Positions 38,464 to 52,110 are shown, counted from the first letter of the stretch. The stretch is 64,000 nucleotides of DNA from Drosophila miranda (GCF_003369915.1 NC_046673.1:10648001-10712000), one strand, 5' to 3'. The notes: generated by a model not told the origin, from the sequence alone. Made by a program: numbers and translations.

Positions 38464-38530
38464 ATACCCTAGCGGAAGGTGCTATGAATTTGACCAAATG
38501 CCTGCAACGCGCAGAAGGAAGCGTATCTGA
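38464..38530 (+). repeat. Dispersed TATACCC-type repeat fragment
   Basis: It starts ATACCCTAGCGGAAGGTGC and continues with a GCAACGCGCAGAAGGAAGCG part that parallels the copy at 262 (GCGACGCAGAGAAGCAAAGC). Similarity fades after about 70 bases. Confidence 0.55.
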
Positions 38531-41500
38531 CTTTCTAAATCATAAAAATGTTTATCGTAGACTCTGTATCTAGTAATACGTAGCTGCTGTAAGATCGTTT
38601 GCTCGGAAAACCAGTATCCATATCGGAAGATTGCATAATGCAATGAAACAGATACAGCGGGCTAGCTCACCAGCACAACTTGCTCAGTACAGATTATAAT
38701 CGTGTGCAAAAAAGAAGCACTACCTCTGAAAAAACAGCAACAGAAAATATCATATTTTTATAAATAAAAAATTATTAAACAATTCTAAAGCCCCAAATCT
38801 ATAATTCAATTTTGTTGTATGGTGTAATCGGCACTATCGTATGCAATCCATCACTGAGAAAGTTTTACTGGTGAACGCTCCCAATGGTGTTGAATATGAA
38901 GATGGCGAAGCTTCATTTTAAAATAAAACGATTTGGCTACGTTTGTTTAAAAAAGATTATCTGGTCTTGTAATACCTAATTTTGCTAAATTTTCGCCAAA
39001 GGGTTTTTAACAAAAGATAATTGAGAAGGGCATAATAATGAAGACTATCAAAAGGCTTAAAAAATATTTTAAAAATATTTTAAAAGAGGTTAACGAGCTG
39101 ATAACTAATCAAATACTAGCAAAACAGAAGATGAGTTTAAGATGAGAACGTTCTAGTCAATATCCATTGAAAAATACGAATTCCTAAATATACTATAAAA
39201 GTGGAGTGTTACTACTTATACTATATGGGGCGGCATATAGTATAATATATAATAATATAATATATATAATTCGATCAGAGCTAAAAATAATATATGTAGC
39301 TGCCATCGGCAAAATATCGTGTTTTTGAGCTTTGAACTAAAGTCTGCACCTCCAAAAGTCATTTTCAGACCCTGAGATCTTTAAAAGTTAAATTTTTATA
39401 AATAGCCCTAACCCTAAGGCTCACAGCTACCATATGAGCAATGACTATTTTTTCGTTTGACCCGAAGCTTCTAGCATTTCTCGCAGGGGTGTGTGCTGCA
39501 TTCGATTTGTATTAAATCGGGGGGAATAACTAAATTTGCGATAGAGGAAGCGGGCAACAGGCAACAGGCAGCAGCTACAATGGGACGCGACTAACTGTTT
39601 CTGTCTGTTCTTGGTAATTGTATTAACTACACATGTGTGTGCCAGAGAGTGTGAGGGAGCGAGAGTGTATCAGCGAGAGTGACGCAGCATCAGCTGCCAC
39701 AACTAATTAGCAGGGGCCCACATGCATAGGCAAGCTGCGTTAATGGAGTGCGTAATGGGTTAATTTTGGCCTGGCAATTCTCTTTCGCTCTCTTGCGCTC
39801 TCCCGCATTATCCCTCTACTGCCGTCTGTCAATGTTTGCACTTTTGTTTAGCCTGAGCCGCTGCTGCGAGGGGTAGTGTGGGCGTGGGGTGGGGTGGACG
39901 AGAACGGTAGCTAGAGCGCGGAACGTGTCGACGTCACAGCGGAGTAAGGAGGAGGCGGAGGAAGTGGCAGTAGCAGTGGCGGTACCGAAGGCAGTGGCAG
40001 ATCCTCTGCGTTGACGACAAGTTAATCACATCGTGTCCAATCAGGCGAGCTAATCCCTCTGACAGGCTGCGCCGCTGCTGCGCTTCGCTCTTAACTTTGA
40101 TATTTTCTTTTCCATATACTCTACCTATCAAGCAATAGAGGGTACTGCGGTTTGGACTCCGTCTGAACGGACACTATATACAATCACAGTAATACTCCTA
40201 CCTAAAGGAAACTAAGTCTACAATCAAAATATGAGAAATACACCAAATCCAATCCAATGATTAGTGTGTAGTTGTAAGACACAACAGTGCATTTTTATTG
40301 TACTGCCATATGTACCTTCGTTAAGAGACTGCACAGCCAACCCTCGGCGTAAGAGTATCAAAACTTCGACAAAGGGGAGGTTTACGGATTCCCTCGCCTC
40401 TGATTATTATTACTATTATGGATGTAAACCTCGCAACATCTGCTGCATATCAATTTGTGGCCTCCATCCGAACGCTTAACCTGATCCATGTCAGGTCGCC
40501 TCTTCCTAAACCCTCAGACATCCACAGGGCCCGCCCCCGCCCCAAAATCACCGAGCCCACCGCCGTACTATTAGCTGGCCCAAAGTTTTTTGGGTTATTG
40601 GGCTTAGGCGGCTAAGCCTCGTTCCGGACATTGGCAATTTGCATTTCCCGATTCGACATCATCGACATTTCCTAGTGGCCAATTATCGCTTAAGCTCTGC
40701 TCTGCTCTGCTCTGTTCTGGACTCCAGCCACACGTTTTCCAGGGCCTTTAAAGCTTCGGGCCGGGCTGTCACAGGGGTATCGGAATGGACAATCCATGAG
40801 CCTGTTTAAAAATTCGTTTAAATTCCATTGCCGAGAGTACCGGGGATCCCTTGCTTGCGTCCGCAAGTTGCAAAGTCAAAGCAAAGTGGAAAAATACGAG
40901 AAAAGGCTGGGAAAATATGCAGCAACCGCGAAATTGAAATTTTGGCTTCGCCTGCCGCGGCGGCTTCTTTGCATTGTTGTTTGCTCCCCGCCGGAGTTCG
41001 CGATAGGATGGGAGGGGATGGGATGCGATGGCTCACCACCTGATCCTAAGTAAATACGGGGACAGGCCAGGCAGCCAAAGGGACACCCAGATATCCATGC
41101 ATGTGGGTGTATATGGATATACTTACACTTGGAAAAAATACTACATTTAATTTTTAAAGGGTGATATATTAAGAATGATATAAAACTATTTAATTAAATA
41201 TTTTGACACACAAAATTCAATAAAATTGCCTTAATGTTATACGAATACGTCTTCTTGATAAGTCTTCTTAGTCTCTTTTAATAATCATCCATTGGAGCAT
41301 CGTAACATTTCCTATTTTATTTTTCTCAGTGTATGTATTCGTAGGGTTTTTTTATGCCTCGCGAGTTCGCTTTTCTTTTTAATTAAATGAAACCGGAGGA
41401 ATTGACCCAAAACGCAGAATAAATAAATACTTTAGCGAGAGGATGAGGATGTGGTGAAGGTGGAGGTGGAGATGGGTTTGTCCTTCTAAGCATCTGTTGT

Positions 41501-44500
41501 TCCATGTTTGCCTCTTGTTTTTGTTAATAATTATTTCAATTTTTCCCCTCCGTCGAAGTCGAAGGAGGTGGATAGAATTCAAAAGATGCCGCATAGCCTT
41601 TGTGTACTGTAGAAACAAAAACCGAAAAATGGCAACAAAAAAATATAGCCAAAAAATTCCGAAAAAAATAACAGAAACAACAATAAATATTTCACCTTCA
41701 ATAAATCATTTTCCATTCCGCTGTTGGGTATCAAATCCCCCCACACCTGCCCCCCGCTGACGGAATAAAAAAGGGTTTCGTGTCAACCCCCAAAGTGTTT
41801 TTCTTTTTTGTGTATTTAAAATTCAACAAATTTAAATCGAAAATATGTTTAAATAAAAACTCAAGAGATGTCTAGAAATCGTTGAGGTTTATTTTATGCT
41901 TAAGGCCGAAAGTTGGGTAGGGGATACAGGTCAGTATTAAAATGATAGTGCTCCTCGGAATTTTTTCAAGTGCCATAAACATTTTTGAATGCATGTACGA
42001 CCTTTATAGCGTGCTAGGGGTATTATTAAATTACTACGAAATTTTTAACCCATAGAAAAAAGCATCTCCGACCCTGTCCAGTATTACATATATGAATGTA
42101 TGGACATTTTACATATCATCTTGAAAGTCCCTAAATTTGTATGCAAGCTACGAGTAGTAGCACAGTTTTTAAGAATTATTTACAAAATGCACGACTAAGT
42201 GCATTCCTGCCATATTAGATAGGCAAAAAAAAAATTGTTTACTGTGAGAAAAACTTGTTTTTTATTAAGATTACATAGACCTACTGTTTTTTAATGGATT
42301 GCTACAGGGTATATTCGATTTGTGTAGATTTACATATGTTTCCGACCCCATAAATAGGCATTTTCGCGATGCCAAAAAGATTAGAAGTCGATAAAAACAT
42401 TGAAAATTAACTTATTTAACCAGTTAACCAATTATTTATAATTTTTTTTACTTTGATGAGAAAACCTATCAACATAAGCAAAAGTTGTTCGCTATTTTTA
42501 TAGTCATGTTTTACTATTATGTTCTCTATCTTTATCTTACTATTATATCCTATAAGAAAGATGAAGTTTGATAAAAGTTTTTCAACCAAGTTTTGTGTTG
42601 AAACTGCACTGAAATAAGTAAGTGTATTTGAAAAAGTTGCCAGTCCCCCCATCTACTTAATGTCAATGCATCAGTACCTTCCTGGCGTAACCGGTTGTGC
42701 TATGCCTTTATGGTTTCACAACTTACCGACTCAATGGCCTTCGTAAATATTTTAGGCGAAGGAAACACAAAAATTATGACTATTCAATGACAAGAACAGA
42801 CAATCAATCTTTTACAATTAGACAAATTTGTAGTTTTGAAACTCGGTGGAGTAGAAATTCATTTATCATCAAAGTGTAGTTGTTTTAATGAGGATATACC
42901 GAAATTTGAGCCACAGCATTTTTCATCAGTGGTATCGAGCTGAGAGTGTAATTAATTAAGTTTTTGAGCCACTTAGGATGTGTCACCTTTTCGGTGTTTT
43001 AAGGCTCCTCACCATGGGGCGTCGTACGAGTATTCATGTGTATATTACGTATGAATGTGCATCTGCATAGGTACTTCTCGTACTTACTTCGTTACACATA
43101 TAACTTTTGGTTGGACATTGGAGAAGTTTCTGGCTGTTTGTTTCCCGGCTGATAAATTGCCACTCAAGTGGATTAAAAATGTTTGCAGCCGAATAAATCT
43201 GTGGCCTCGACCTGGACATTTTTCATGTAGTGGTGCGGTGTAGTGGTGGTGCTGCGGTGGGTAGTGTGGTATGCGGAGTGCGGAGTGGGGTGGTGCTTTG
43301 CTCTTCCTCTCCCGAGTGGCTGTCTGGACGAGTCCTCTTGTCGCATATTAGTTAAACTTGCAAAAAAGTAATCCCAAGTCAAGTTATGACAGAAAAAAAA
43401 CGTTTCCCCGCCAGGAGAGGAACACAAATTAAAGGTTCGGGCGTTTCGCTCTATTGGAATTCCCCTTGCTCTGTCTCTCGCGTACTTTCTCCCAGTTTTG
43501 GGGACTCATCAGCGACTCGAAGCAACTTCAAAGGGCCTCAGACGTAGCGCTTATTAGCTCGTCGGCATTTTTGGGCATGCAAAGGCATTTTTGAAGAGCG
43601 CTCGTCTCATCTCCGGACTCCGTTGGGTTCAGGTCAGTTCGCTTCAGCATCGGCCGCAGCGCAGGTGGATTCGGGTGGGTCTTCACTTTCATATGCCCAC
43701 ACAACGTTTTTATTTTGTTTTACAACTTTCAAGTTTTTGGTTTTTGTGTGTTTTTTTCGGGGCTGAAAATATTTTTCATGCATAAATAAGTATGCTCGGG
43801 CACATTCATAAAATTCAGATTAACATATTACTTAATCGGTGAAGCTCTCGCTCTCGCCCTCCAGCTGCCACTCTGGCTATCAGCATTACCCACTCCTGCC
43901 GTCTCTTTTCATTTAACGAGGCTCACACGAATGCTGCAAAGGCCTTGGCCCAATCGAACCAGTCCGCCATCCTAGGCCTGACCGCCCGACGCCAAGGCCA
44001 ATGGCATTTCAGTTCGGCTTGGATCGATTCCATGTCGACATAGTTACCCTCACGCAAGTGGATATCTGTTCAGATATTCTGAGTTATCAGCTTCTGCATC
44101 TGTTTATAAATATCTGTTCATAAATTATAGTTGTAGCCACGTTCTGTAGGGGTGCGGTGAGCGGTGAGCGGTGTTCGGCTTAATGTGCCTTGTCATTTAC
44201 GGGTCCAGCATCAACAAGCACGCCAAATAAAATTATTAAATATCGCACTGTGGGGCCAGAGCTGCCGAACTGGGGTAACCGATTCTGTGCAGAAATAAAA
44301 TGTAATTTAAGGAAATCACGAATAGAGAGGTTTGCATACAAAGTGATGATACTAACGTGTAAAATTCCATAAAAAATATAGATACGAAATAAATGTCTAA
44401 TTATTGTTTGCCTGATAATAGGTGATAACAATAATATGTAGATAGTTTGATATGAACCCAAAAAGGAGGAAACATCTCTCGCATGTGCCGCTGAAAAGAT

Positions 44501-44888
44501 TAAGAACTATTAAAGATCATATTGAAAGAGACAGTCACAGACCTCGATCCACTGTGCCCACGAGTACAGCTTGATTTGGCAAAATTTGCGCAGTGTTCCA
44601 AAACGAAACCCAAACATGTGAAATTGATGTCGATGTTTAATAGTGATGCTGGTGGCGGGCCGGTGCTGAGTGGCAAAAACTGAGACACCGAGACACACAC
44701 AAAAAAGAATTAATGATGTCGAGAGACAAGGTAAGGTAAGAAAAAATTCGGTAAACAAGTTCGGCGCATGAGTTGGCTAACACTGCGACTGAGGCTCCAA
44801 GTCCAATTCGGATGCTGATGATGTTGTAATCTTAAAACTGGCAGCGTCGTGCTTCAGGCAAATCAGTCTGACTTCAAGAGCCAACGCA
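38531..44888. other. Non-coding block left of the gene cluster
   Basis: About 6.3 kb without a supported gene. 38.6-39.5 kb and 41.1-42.9 kb are AT-rich. 39.5-41.0 kb and 43.2-44.1 kb are GC-richer, with a GCTCT pentamer repeat at 40694-40717. A decayed trace of the dispersed repeat (TTTCCGACCCCATAAA) lies near 42338. The last few hundred bases must contain the esterase promoter and 5'UTR, but I see no decisive core promoter motif. Confidence 0.5.
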
Positions 44889-46839
44889 ATGGCAATCGTT
44901 GGGACGCGGACCTTGCTGCTGCTCTTGATCCACTGCAGCTGGAGTGGGGCACGTAACTCGCAGAGCCTGCACGTGCGCCTACCGCACGGCGGCTGGCTCA
45001 TCGGCCGCCACCTGACCACGCACAATGGCCGCCACATGAGAGCCTTCATGGGGGTGCCGTATGCGGTGCCTCCGTTGGGCGAACTGCGGTTTAAGGCACC
45101 GGTGGCCGAGCCGGGCTGGGAGGGCGAGCGGCTGGCGGTGAAGGATGCGCCCATTTGCATGCAGCGGGATCCCTTCCGGCGCGACATGCAAATCGAAGGA
45201 TCCGAGGACTGTCTCTATCTGAATGTATACACACCGGAGACGATCAGCTCTAAGAACACTTCGCTGCCCGTGATGGTCTGGTTCCATGGTGGCGGCTGGC
45301 AGTGTGGCGCGGGAATTAGCAGCTTCTATGGGCCGGACTTCCTGCTGGACCACGACGTCGTCCTGGTGTCCGCCAACTTTCGTCTGGGACCGCTGGGCTT
45401 TCTCAGCACGGAGACCCTGGACTGCCCAGGAAACAATGGACTCAAAGATCAGCTGGAAGTGTTGCGCTGGGTGCGCACCAACATCGCCTCTTTTGGCGGC
45501 AATCCCCGCAGTGTCACCGTCTTTGGAGAGAGCGCCGGCGGAGCAAGCGTCACCTATCACATGCTGTCGGAGAAATCTCGCGGCCTGCTCCATCGCGGCA
45601 TTGCCCAGTCAGGTACCTACTTCAATCCCTGGGCACAGCCCGCGCACAAAGGTGTGGCCGCCAGGCGAGCCACTAAGCTGGCCGAGCTGGTGGGCTGCGG
45701 ATCCTCCGGAGAGTGGCCCCTCAAGCTGGAGTGTTTGCGTCAGAAGCCAGCCGAGGATATTGTGGCTTCGCTTTACGACATGTTTGTAAGTACATTGAAC
45801 TGGATCCTTAATTAGTTGAGAACTAATCTGGCGCTGTTTGGCAGGTCTGGGACTTTGATCCCATGATACCATTTCCTCCGGTGATTGAGCCCGAGCATGA
45901 TGATGCATTCCTGACGGTGCCGCCGCGTCAGGCGCGGGAACCGCATGGACTGGAGCTGCCGCTGCTGGTGGGCGCCACCGCCGAAGAGGGGCTGCTGAAG
46001 ACAGCGGCCTTGCTCAATTTGCCGCAGCTGATGGACGACTTCAAGTCCCAGTTCGAACAGGTGCTGCCCGTGGTGCTCAACTACGATCACCACGAGGATT
46101 CCGTGCAGCAGCAGATAACGAAGCGCATCGAGGACTTCTACTTCAAGGCAGGCCACGACTACGACAAGTCCAACCACCAGAACCTGACCGATGTGGGTAG
46201 CGAATCTGCAAGGGGATTGATTAATATTTGGATAAATACATATCCGTCTTTCCCTACAGCTTATTTCGGATGGATGGTTTGTAGCTGGCATCGATGAGTA
46301 TTTGCGTCTTCGCCTGGCCCAACGTGCAGGCCCCACCTATGTGTACCTGTTCGATCACAAGGGCGCCGCCAGCTTCTCGGAGATCTTCAAGGGGGAGCGC
46401 AACGAGTTCTACGGAGCCTGTCATGCTGAGGAGTTGCAGTATCTCTTCCCCATTGGCCGGGAGCTGTTCGTGAGTGCGGTGCCCACACGCAAGGATCTGG
46501 AGCTGCGGGAGCTCATGCTGAACCTGTGGGTCAGCTTCGCCCGAACGGGGTGAGTCTTAAAGCAGCCATCTAATAGAACTGTGTATTAATGGGCACCTGT
46601 GCATATGCGCTTTCTTTGCCCACAGCAATCCAAATCCAGGGAATGCCTCATTAAACCTGCCCGTATGGAAGCCTTCGTCCAGCTATCCGGTGGAGTTCGT
46701 TCGTCTGGGCACCAAGGCTGACGAGGCAGCCGCTGCGCCGCTATTCCGAATTGAGGCTGAGTTGATGCAGCAGCGCGTCAATTTCTGGCGCGAACTCCAG
46801 CCGCACCTTCCCGCCACCCAGCAGCACAATGAGCTATAA
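44889..46839 (+). CDS. Secreted carboxylesterase (type B, alpha/beta-hydrolase)
   Basis: Predicted 582-residue protein from four exons: 44889-45785, 45845-46192, 46260-46549 and 46626-46839, all with GT-AG introns and consistent phases. It hydrolyses carboxylic esters; the natural substrate cannot be read from the sequence. Residues 1-25 form a signal peptide (leucine run then SGARNSQS), so it should be secreted or lumenal. Family marks in order are the oxyanion-hole HGGG, the EDCLYLN block, nucleophile elbow GESAGG with Ser215, acid Glu347 in GATAEEG, and His470 in GACHAEE. The triad is complete and there is no C-terminal anchor, so it looks active rather than a neuroligin-like adhesion protein. 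The ATG was chosen because it gives the signal peptide directly. Position suggests the D. melanogaster CG6414 orthologue (from memory). Confidence 0.93.
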
Positions 46840-47086
46840 TCCAATGATTCCATCTGTATATTTAAATATATTATATCGATGAGTGGGCGTCCACCGCAAG
46901 TTAAAGAAGACAAGAAATGTTATAGCTACAATTATCACCATTGAAAACATACCTTTGCCAACATAACGGCACATAGATGCTGCCACACTGGTGAAATTCA
47001 AACATGTGCTGATGTGCCAGATGTGAGAAATTTGATCTAGGCCCTGTGCAGTGCTGCCATATCATTGAAAATAGTCTAAACGACCA

Positions 47087-47100
47087 AATAAACAAATAAA
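47087..47100 (+). terminator. Polyadenylation signals of the esterase gene
   Basis: Two overlapping-range AATAAA hexamers (47087-47092 and 47095-47100) lie about 250 bases after the esterase stop codon. They are the first such signals downstream. Confidence 0.55.
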
Positions 47101-47254
47101 ACAACAAGGTATTTGAATATAAATAGAATGCGTAAAAACACACAAAACAGATGTTAAATAAAATGGATTTTTGTTGTTTGTTATTTACAAAATGCAATAT
47201 CAGCATGCCATAAACATACTAATATTATAGAGATAAACTAACAGTTTTTTCGTG

Positions 47255-47282
47255 TATAAAAAGGAATATCGATAGTCAGCTG
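47255..47282 (+). promoter_or_regulatory. Likely asparaginase promoter: TATAAA, DRE and E-box
   Basis: An exact DNA replication-related element, TATCGATA, lies at 47267-47274, followed by an E-box CAGCTG at 47277-47282 and preceded by TATAAA at 47255-47260. DRE is a known site for the DREF factor at Drosophila housekeeping promoters. The site lies about 530 bases before the asparaginase start codon, so a long 5'UTR is implied. Transcription start is inferred, not seen. Confidence 0.55.
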
Positions 47283-47801
47283 CTCGGCCAGAAGAATACA
47301 CATATGCATTTGTATATATACGGCACATAAGCATTCAGAAAGTGAGGCAAGCCCATAGCATTTGAATTTCATTAGATTACTCATAGCTGACATCGTCCAA
47401 AGTTTGCTGCCGCCATCGCAAAGAAGGGGCTGCTATCTCTATCTGATTGCCACAGCGAACGGAAAATACTTTCAATTTCCGTCAGATACGCGGGGCAAAC
47501 GCAATTAGAAATACCACGTGAACTCTCGGACCGACCCCCTAGGTCGTCGTTGCTAATCCAACGATTGAATCGCTGCGCGAAATAAACCAATGCCAGGCAC
47601 TCACTTGATAACAACTTGGTCAAATAATCAACAGCGTAACCAGCAGCAGAGCGTGATAGTTTCCGACCAGTCACGCAGTAGATGCACGGGCTAATGGATT
47701 ATCTGTTTAGGATTCTCCACTGAACAGCACAGCGCCACAACACCCTAGCGATAAGGAGCGATTGAATCTCAGCTAAAGATTTCCCCATTAGACTGTCAAC
47801 T

Positions 47802-49982
47802 ATGTCTGCGAACGGGGACAGTGCTCCGACGACGGTCCCGGGAGCCACCAAGCCTATCGACATCCAGGTACGGGTGCCAACCCACGAGCGCCTCATGTCC
47901 ATCGACAAGGGTATGGCGCCGTCCTCGCCGACGCTGCCCAGTCCCACGATCCGGCGGAATAAGAGCGACGGCAAACTAATGGCCCAGGACATCAAGGAGG
48001 CACGGGTGCGAGTCATCTACACGGGCGGCACCATTGGCATGATGCGGAACGAACGAAATGGTGAGTGCTGTTCCAATTAGGTCTTCTATTGAATCTGTAC
48101 ATTGGACCCCGGACACGCTCATCTTCATTTCTCACTTCATTTCAGTGCTGGCGCCCATACCAAATGCCCTAGTGCGCAGCATTCGCAAGTATCCAAACAT
48201 CCACGATGAGGAGTATGCATTGCGACGCTTTGGGACCTCCGCATCGATGGCGCCGCTGGTCCTGCCCTTTGTCCAAGGTATGGACAGAAGGGTCCTATAC
48301 CAGGTCACCGAGTACACGCCGCTGCTGGACAGCAGCAACATGACGATGCACGACTGGGCCCGCATCGCCAATGATATACAGGTATGTGAATATGGTGGGA
48401 TCAACGCTTTGATGGGAGAAATAATCCAGCAATGTAACTAATGCCTGCAGCAATCGTACGAGTTCTTTGACGGCTTCGTTGTGCTGCATGGCACCGACAC
48501 GCTCTCGTACACGGCCTCGGCCCTGTCGTTTATGCTGGAGAATCTGGGCAAGACGGTGATCATCACAGGATCGCAGATACCGATCTTTGAGACGCGCACC
48601 GACGGCAAGGACAACTTCACATCCGCCCTGATCATAGCCGGAAACTACGTCATACCGGAGGTGTGCATCTTCTTCGGCCACAAACTGATGCGCGGAAATC
48701 GCACGGTGAAGGTCAGCTCCAATTCGCTGGACGCATTCGATTCGCCGAATGTGCCGCCGCTGGCGAGAATTGGAATCGATGTTAATGTGGACTATCGTTT
48801 GATCTTCCGGCCCTGCAGCATCGAACGCTTCTGTGTCCATCTGAATCTCGACGAGAATGTTGGCCTGCTACGAATCTTTCCGAGCATTTCGCTCTCCACA
48901 TTCCGCGCCTTCCTGGCGCCCCCGATCAGGGGAGTTGTGCTGCAATCGTTCGGTTCTGGCAACATACCCTCAAATCGCCGGGACCTGATCGAGGAGCTGC
49001 AGGCGGCCGCCGATCGTGGCGTAATCATCATAAACTGCACCCAGTGTCCAAACGGCTCAGTGGCGGAAATTTACGACACTGGCAAGGTCCTGTGCGATCT
49101 GGGCGTCATTCCCGGCTATGACATGACCCCCGAGGCAGCACTCTCCAAGCTGGCATATGTCATTGGCAAGGAGGAGTGGTCGCTGGACGTCAAAAAGCAG
49201 GTAAGGCCCAATGTGAATCGCTTTCTGTTCGGACTATTCTATAAAGTGTTCAATTTACGTTCCAGATGATGCAGTCGAACCTGCGCGGAGAGCTGACGTC
49301 GGTGACGGCCCCCAAGATGGAGGACTACGATTTGGTGGATGCTGTGGCGCGCTCTTTGCACTTGTCCTCGCCACAGGAACTGGACCAGCTGGGCGCCACC
49401 CTCTTCCCGGCCATGATCAATGGCGCCGTCGCCGAGGGAGATCTGAAGAAGATCAATAACCTGAAGGCGTACGGCGCCGACCTCTCCGGCACCAATCACG
49501 ACCAACGAACGGCCCTCCATTTGGCCTGCCAGCTGGGCAACGTCGAGATTGTTAAGTATCTGCTGCACAACGGAGTCTCTGTCCACGTACGTGACCGCTA
49601 CGACCGAACCCCGCTGTTGGAGGCCGTCTCCACGGACAGTCACGAGATCATCCAATTGCTCATCAACTGTGGCGCCCACCTTACCGGCTCATCACGAGCC
49701 GTCGGCGAGCAGCTGTGCGCGGCCGCTGCCCGCGGCTCCCTTACGCGCCTGAAGTCGTATCAGTATGCGGGCGCTGATCTCTCCCAGCCGGATCCGTCGG
49801 GACGCACAGTTCTGCATGTGGCTGCCCTGCACGGGTTCCCCGAGGTGGTGGAGTACGTGCTTCCCTACTTCGAGAGTGCCAGCGAGAAGGATTTACTCGG
49901 TCTAAGCGCCTTGAACTATGCGGAGCGTGCCGGTCATGCAGCCCTTGTAGACCTGCTGAAAGCGGCTGGATGCGAGGCCTAG
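47802..49982 (+). CDS. Type I (cytosolic) L-asparaginase with ankyrin repeats
   Basis: Predicted 653-residue protein from four exons: 47802-48060, 48146-48381, 48451-49200 and 49266-49982. It hydrolyses L-asparagine to aspartate and ammonia; no signal peptide is seen, so cytosolic. The asparaginase domain (about residues 70-440) closely follows bacterial type I enzymes. It has the TGGTIG motif with nucleophile Thr77, HGTDT with Thr180-Asp181 and the conserved Lys252 in RGNRTVK, so all catalytic residues are present. Residues about 475-650 hold ankyrin repeats (RTALHLACQLGNVEIVKYLL, RTVLHVAALHG). This is the domain order of animal ASPG proteins (60-kDa lysophospholipase type). The first 65 residues are Pro/Ser-rich and probably disordered. 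The intron at 49201-49265 separates the catalytic and ankyrin parts. It is probably the CG6428 orthologue (from memory). Confidence 0.94.
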
Positions 49983-50890
49983 AATCACCTCTTGGTTCTT
50001 TACTCATAAAACTATTACTTAAGTGTTTGCCTCACGCAACATCTGTGCAATACCGCGTCTAGTCCGGTCTGGTGGTTCCTTTTAGTGTAATACTTGTAAT
50101 ATGTGTATTGATTGCTTGTTAATAGAAAAGTGTATGTTATATATTTTAAATGATTGTTACCAGAAAAAAGTGTAGTTAATCCATTTTATTACGAGCTAAC
50201 CCGGTAAACCATTTCCCACAATATTGGGAACTATTTCTGTTGCTTTGGACGACATCAATTAAGAGCACGGATTAAATGTGCGATGGACTACAGGAACAGG
50301 TTTGAATCAGGGATCCTGCCGTGTTTGGGCATGTTTGGGGACATTCTTTGTCCACGGCACCAATCAGCACTTTCGGATGAGCAAAATATTCAATTCGTTC
50401 TCGAATGCGACACGAAGAAACAAAACGGATATAAATGCTCGATGTACTTGATGGCGTTGTCTGCCATTTTCTCTCTGAATGTCAATTACGAGCCCGCATT
50501 CTTGTCTCCGTTCCAATAGTCTTTGTTAATTTCGTTCATCTCGTGCCTTGTGATTGTGATTGCGACATGCTCACACGCACATGTTCGTTGTCTTGTTGGG
50601 TTCGTTCGCCTGTTCTTTTTGCTCTCCTATTTCGCATGTTAGTTGTTATATTCGTTCGACAAGGCAACTGGGTTCCCTTGCGTCCTCACTCTAACACACA
50701 CGAGATATGAGATATAAACATACATATATACATATTTTTTCATATAGAAAAATTAGTATTTACGAATGATATTTAGATCTATATCTTGTCTTGCAACATT
50801 TCAAGTAAAAAAAAATTTAGAAATTGGGAGTTTCTCGGATTTCTCTAGCATTATTTATAGTCTCTTCGAACTAGGCGTTAAACAAGACGA

Positions 50891-50970
50891 AAGGACGGAC
50901 ATGGCTAAATTGAATCGGCTATTGAGGCTGATCAAGAATACATATATGGGGTCGAAAACACTTTCTTCTG
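50891..50970 (-). repeat. Dispersed repeat fragment, reverse orientation
   Basis: On the + strand it reads AAGGACGGACATGGCTAAAT, then GGCTGATCAAGAATACATAT, then GGGGTCGAAAAC. This is the reverse complement of the interior of a common Drosophila dispersed repeat that I recall (CCGACCCNATAAA ... TTCTTGATCAGC ... GCCATGTCCGTC). Flanks are AT-rich and unrelated. It is about 80 bases long, with no coding capacity. Confidence 0.6.
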
Positions 50971-52110
50971 GCCATTACGTTTGTACATGTAGGTACACCT
51001 GCACGCATTTATTATTGCCCTGAAAGGTAGAACCAGTTATGGCATTTAATAGCATAGTCTTGGGCGTAGAATTCATGGTAAATGCATGTGCTTCCGTGAC
51101 AACTTCATCTCTATGTAGTTGCTTTTATAGCTCTTTTTTATATAATTTTGTGAAAAGAATGTAATAAAAATAGGCTTATAAAAGGCAATCTAACTATTAA
51201 TTGATTAATCTATCGGATAAAATACATTTTCCCTGGAAAGTCGCGATAATTGCGATGTTCTTAAAACATCGGATGTGCATGCCTCGATCTTTACTGTGGC
51301 GATCATTATTTTCTCCGTCGTGGACAACGCAACGACAGATCTTTAATTGGTTTAAACTATGGTGGCGTTCGATAGTTGGGTTTTTTAACCAAAAACTGGT
51401 CTTATATGGGCTTATATTTATCGGGAGGAGTGTACTTTGAAAGTAAAATTCGATGTAGTGTTTATATAGAAAATAGTGTTTATAGTGTTCGAACTGATAG
51501 CAGTGTGTCCAGATTTTCAACAAAATCCAATAAAAGACGCATCCTTTATCCGAATAAATTTTTGTTTTTTGTGTGACACACCCTCCTATCTTTTTCTCAT
51601 GCTTCGCTACTTCTATCTCGCTCCATTTCGAATCGTTGACTAAGAGTGAGCGTGAGAGAGGCATAGAGGTAGAGATAGCGATAGAGAGAGAGGGAAGACC
51701 ATCGTAGGGAGAAAGTTATTTTTTGATGTATTTGTTTTATTTAAATTTATTTCAAATGATATCTGATGTTTAATTAACAATGTTTCATTTTTTTTTTCCT
51801 TTGAGAAAAAAACACTTAGGTTCTTAAGATTCATGTTTTAAATATTATAATAATTTGTTTGTTTATCCCCCCGTTCGTGTCGTTCTGCTTGGAACTTCTT
51901 GTCTCTTCTTTTGCCATTATCTTTCTGTCGAGCTTAAGTGTGTGTTTCGGATTAAGTTCCATTAAATAATGCAATTGAAAGTTCGACGACGAGTGGAGGC
52001 GGAGAGGGGGCGGTAGGGGGTGGGGGGTCTGGTACAACAACTGTTGAATGCTGATCTCAAAATCCATTTCCACAATTTATTATGATTTTCATATATATAA
52101 TTTTATATAT

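Noticed and set aside
37932..38465. Open minus-strand frame of 177 codons
   Set aside because: The start lies in a CT/CA repeat (Cys-Met run), and the rest has no family resemblance. A GC-rich non-coding block explains it.
44979..45593. Open minus-strand frame of 204 codons opposite the esterase
   Set aside because: A shadow of the GC-rich coding exon; the + strand has the full esterase family signature.
48295..48840. Open minus-strand frame of 181 codons opposite the asparaginase
   Set aside because: A shadow of the catalytic exon on the other strand and it runs across introns of the real gene.
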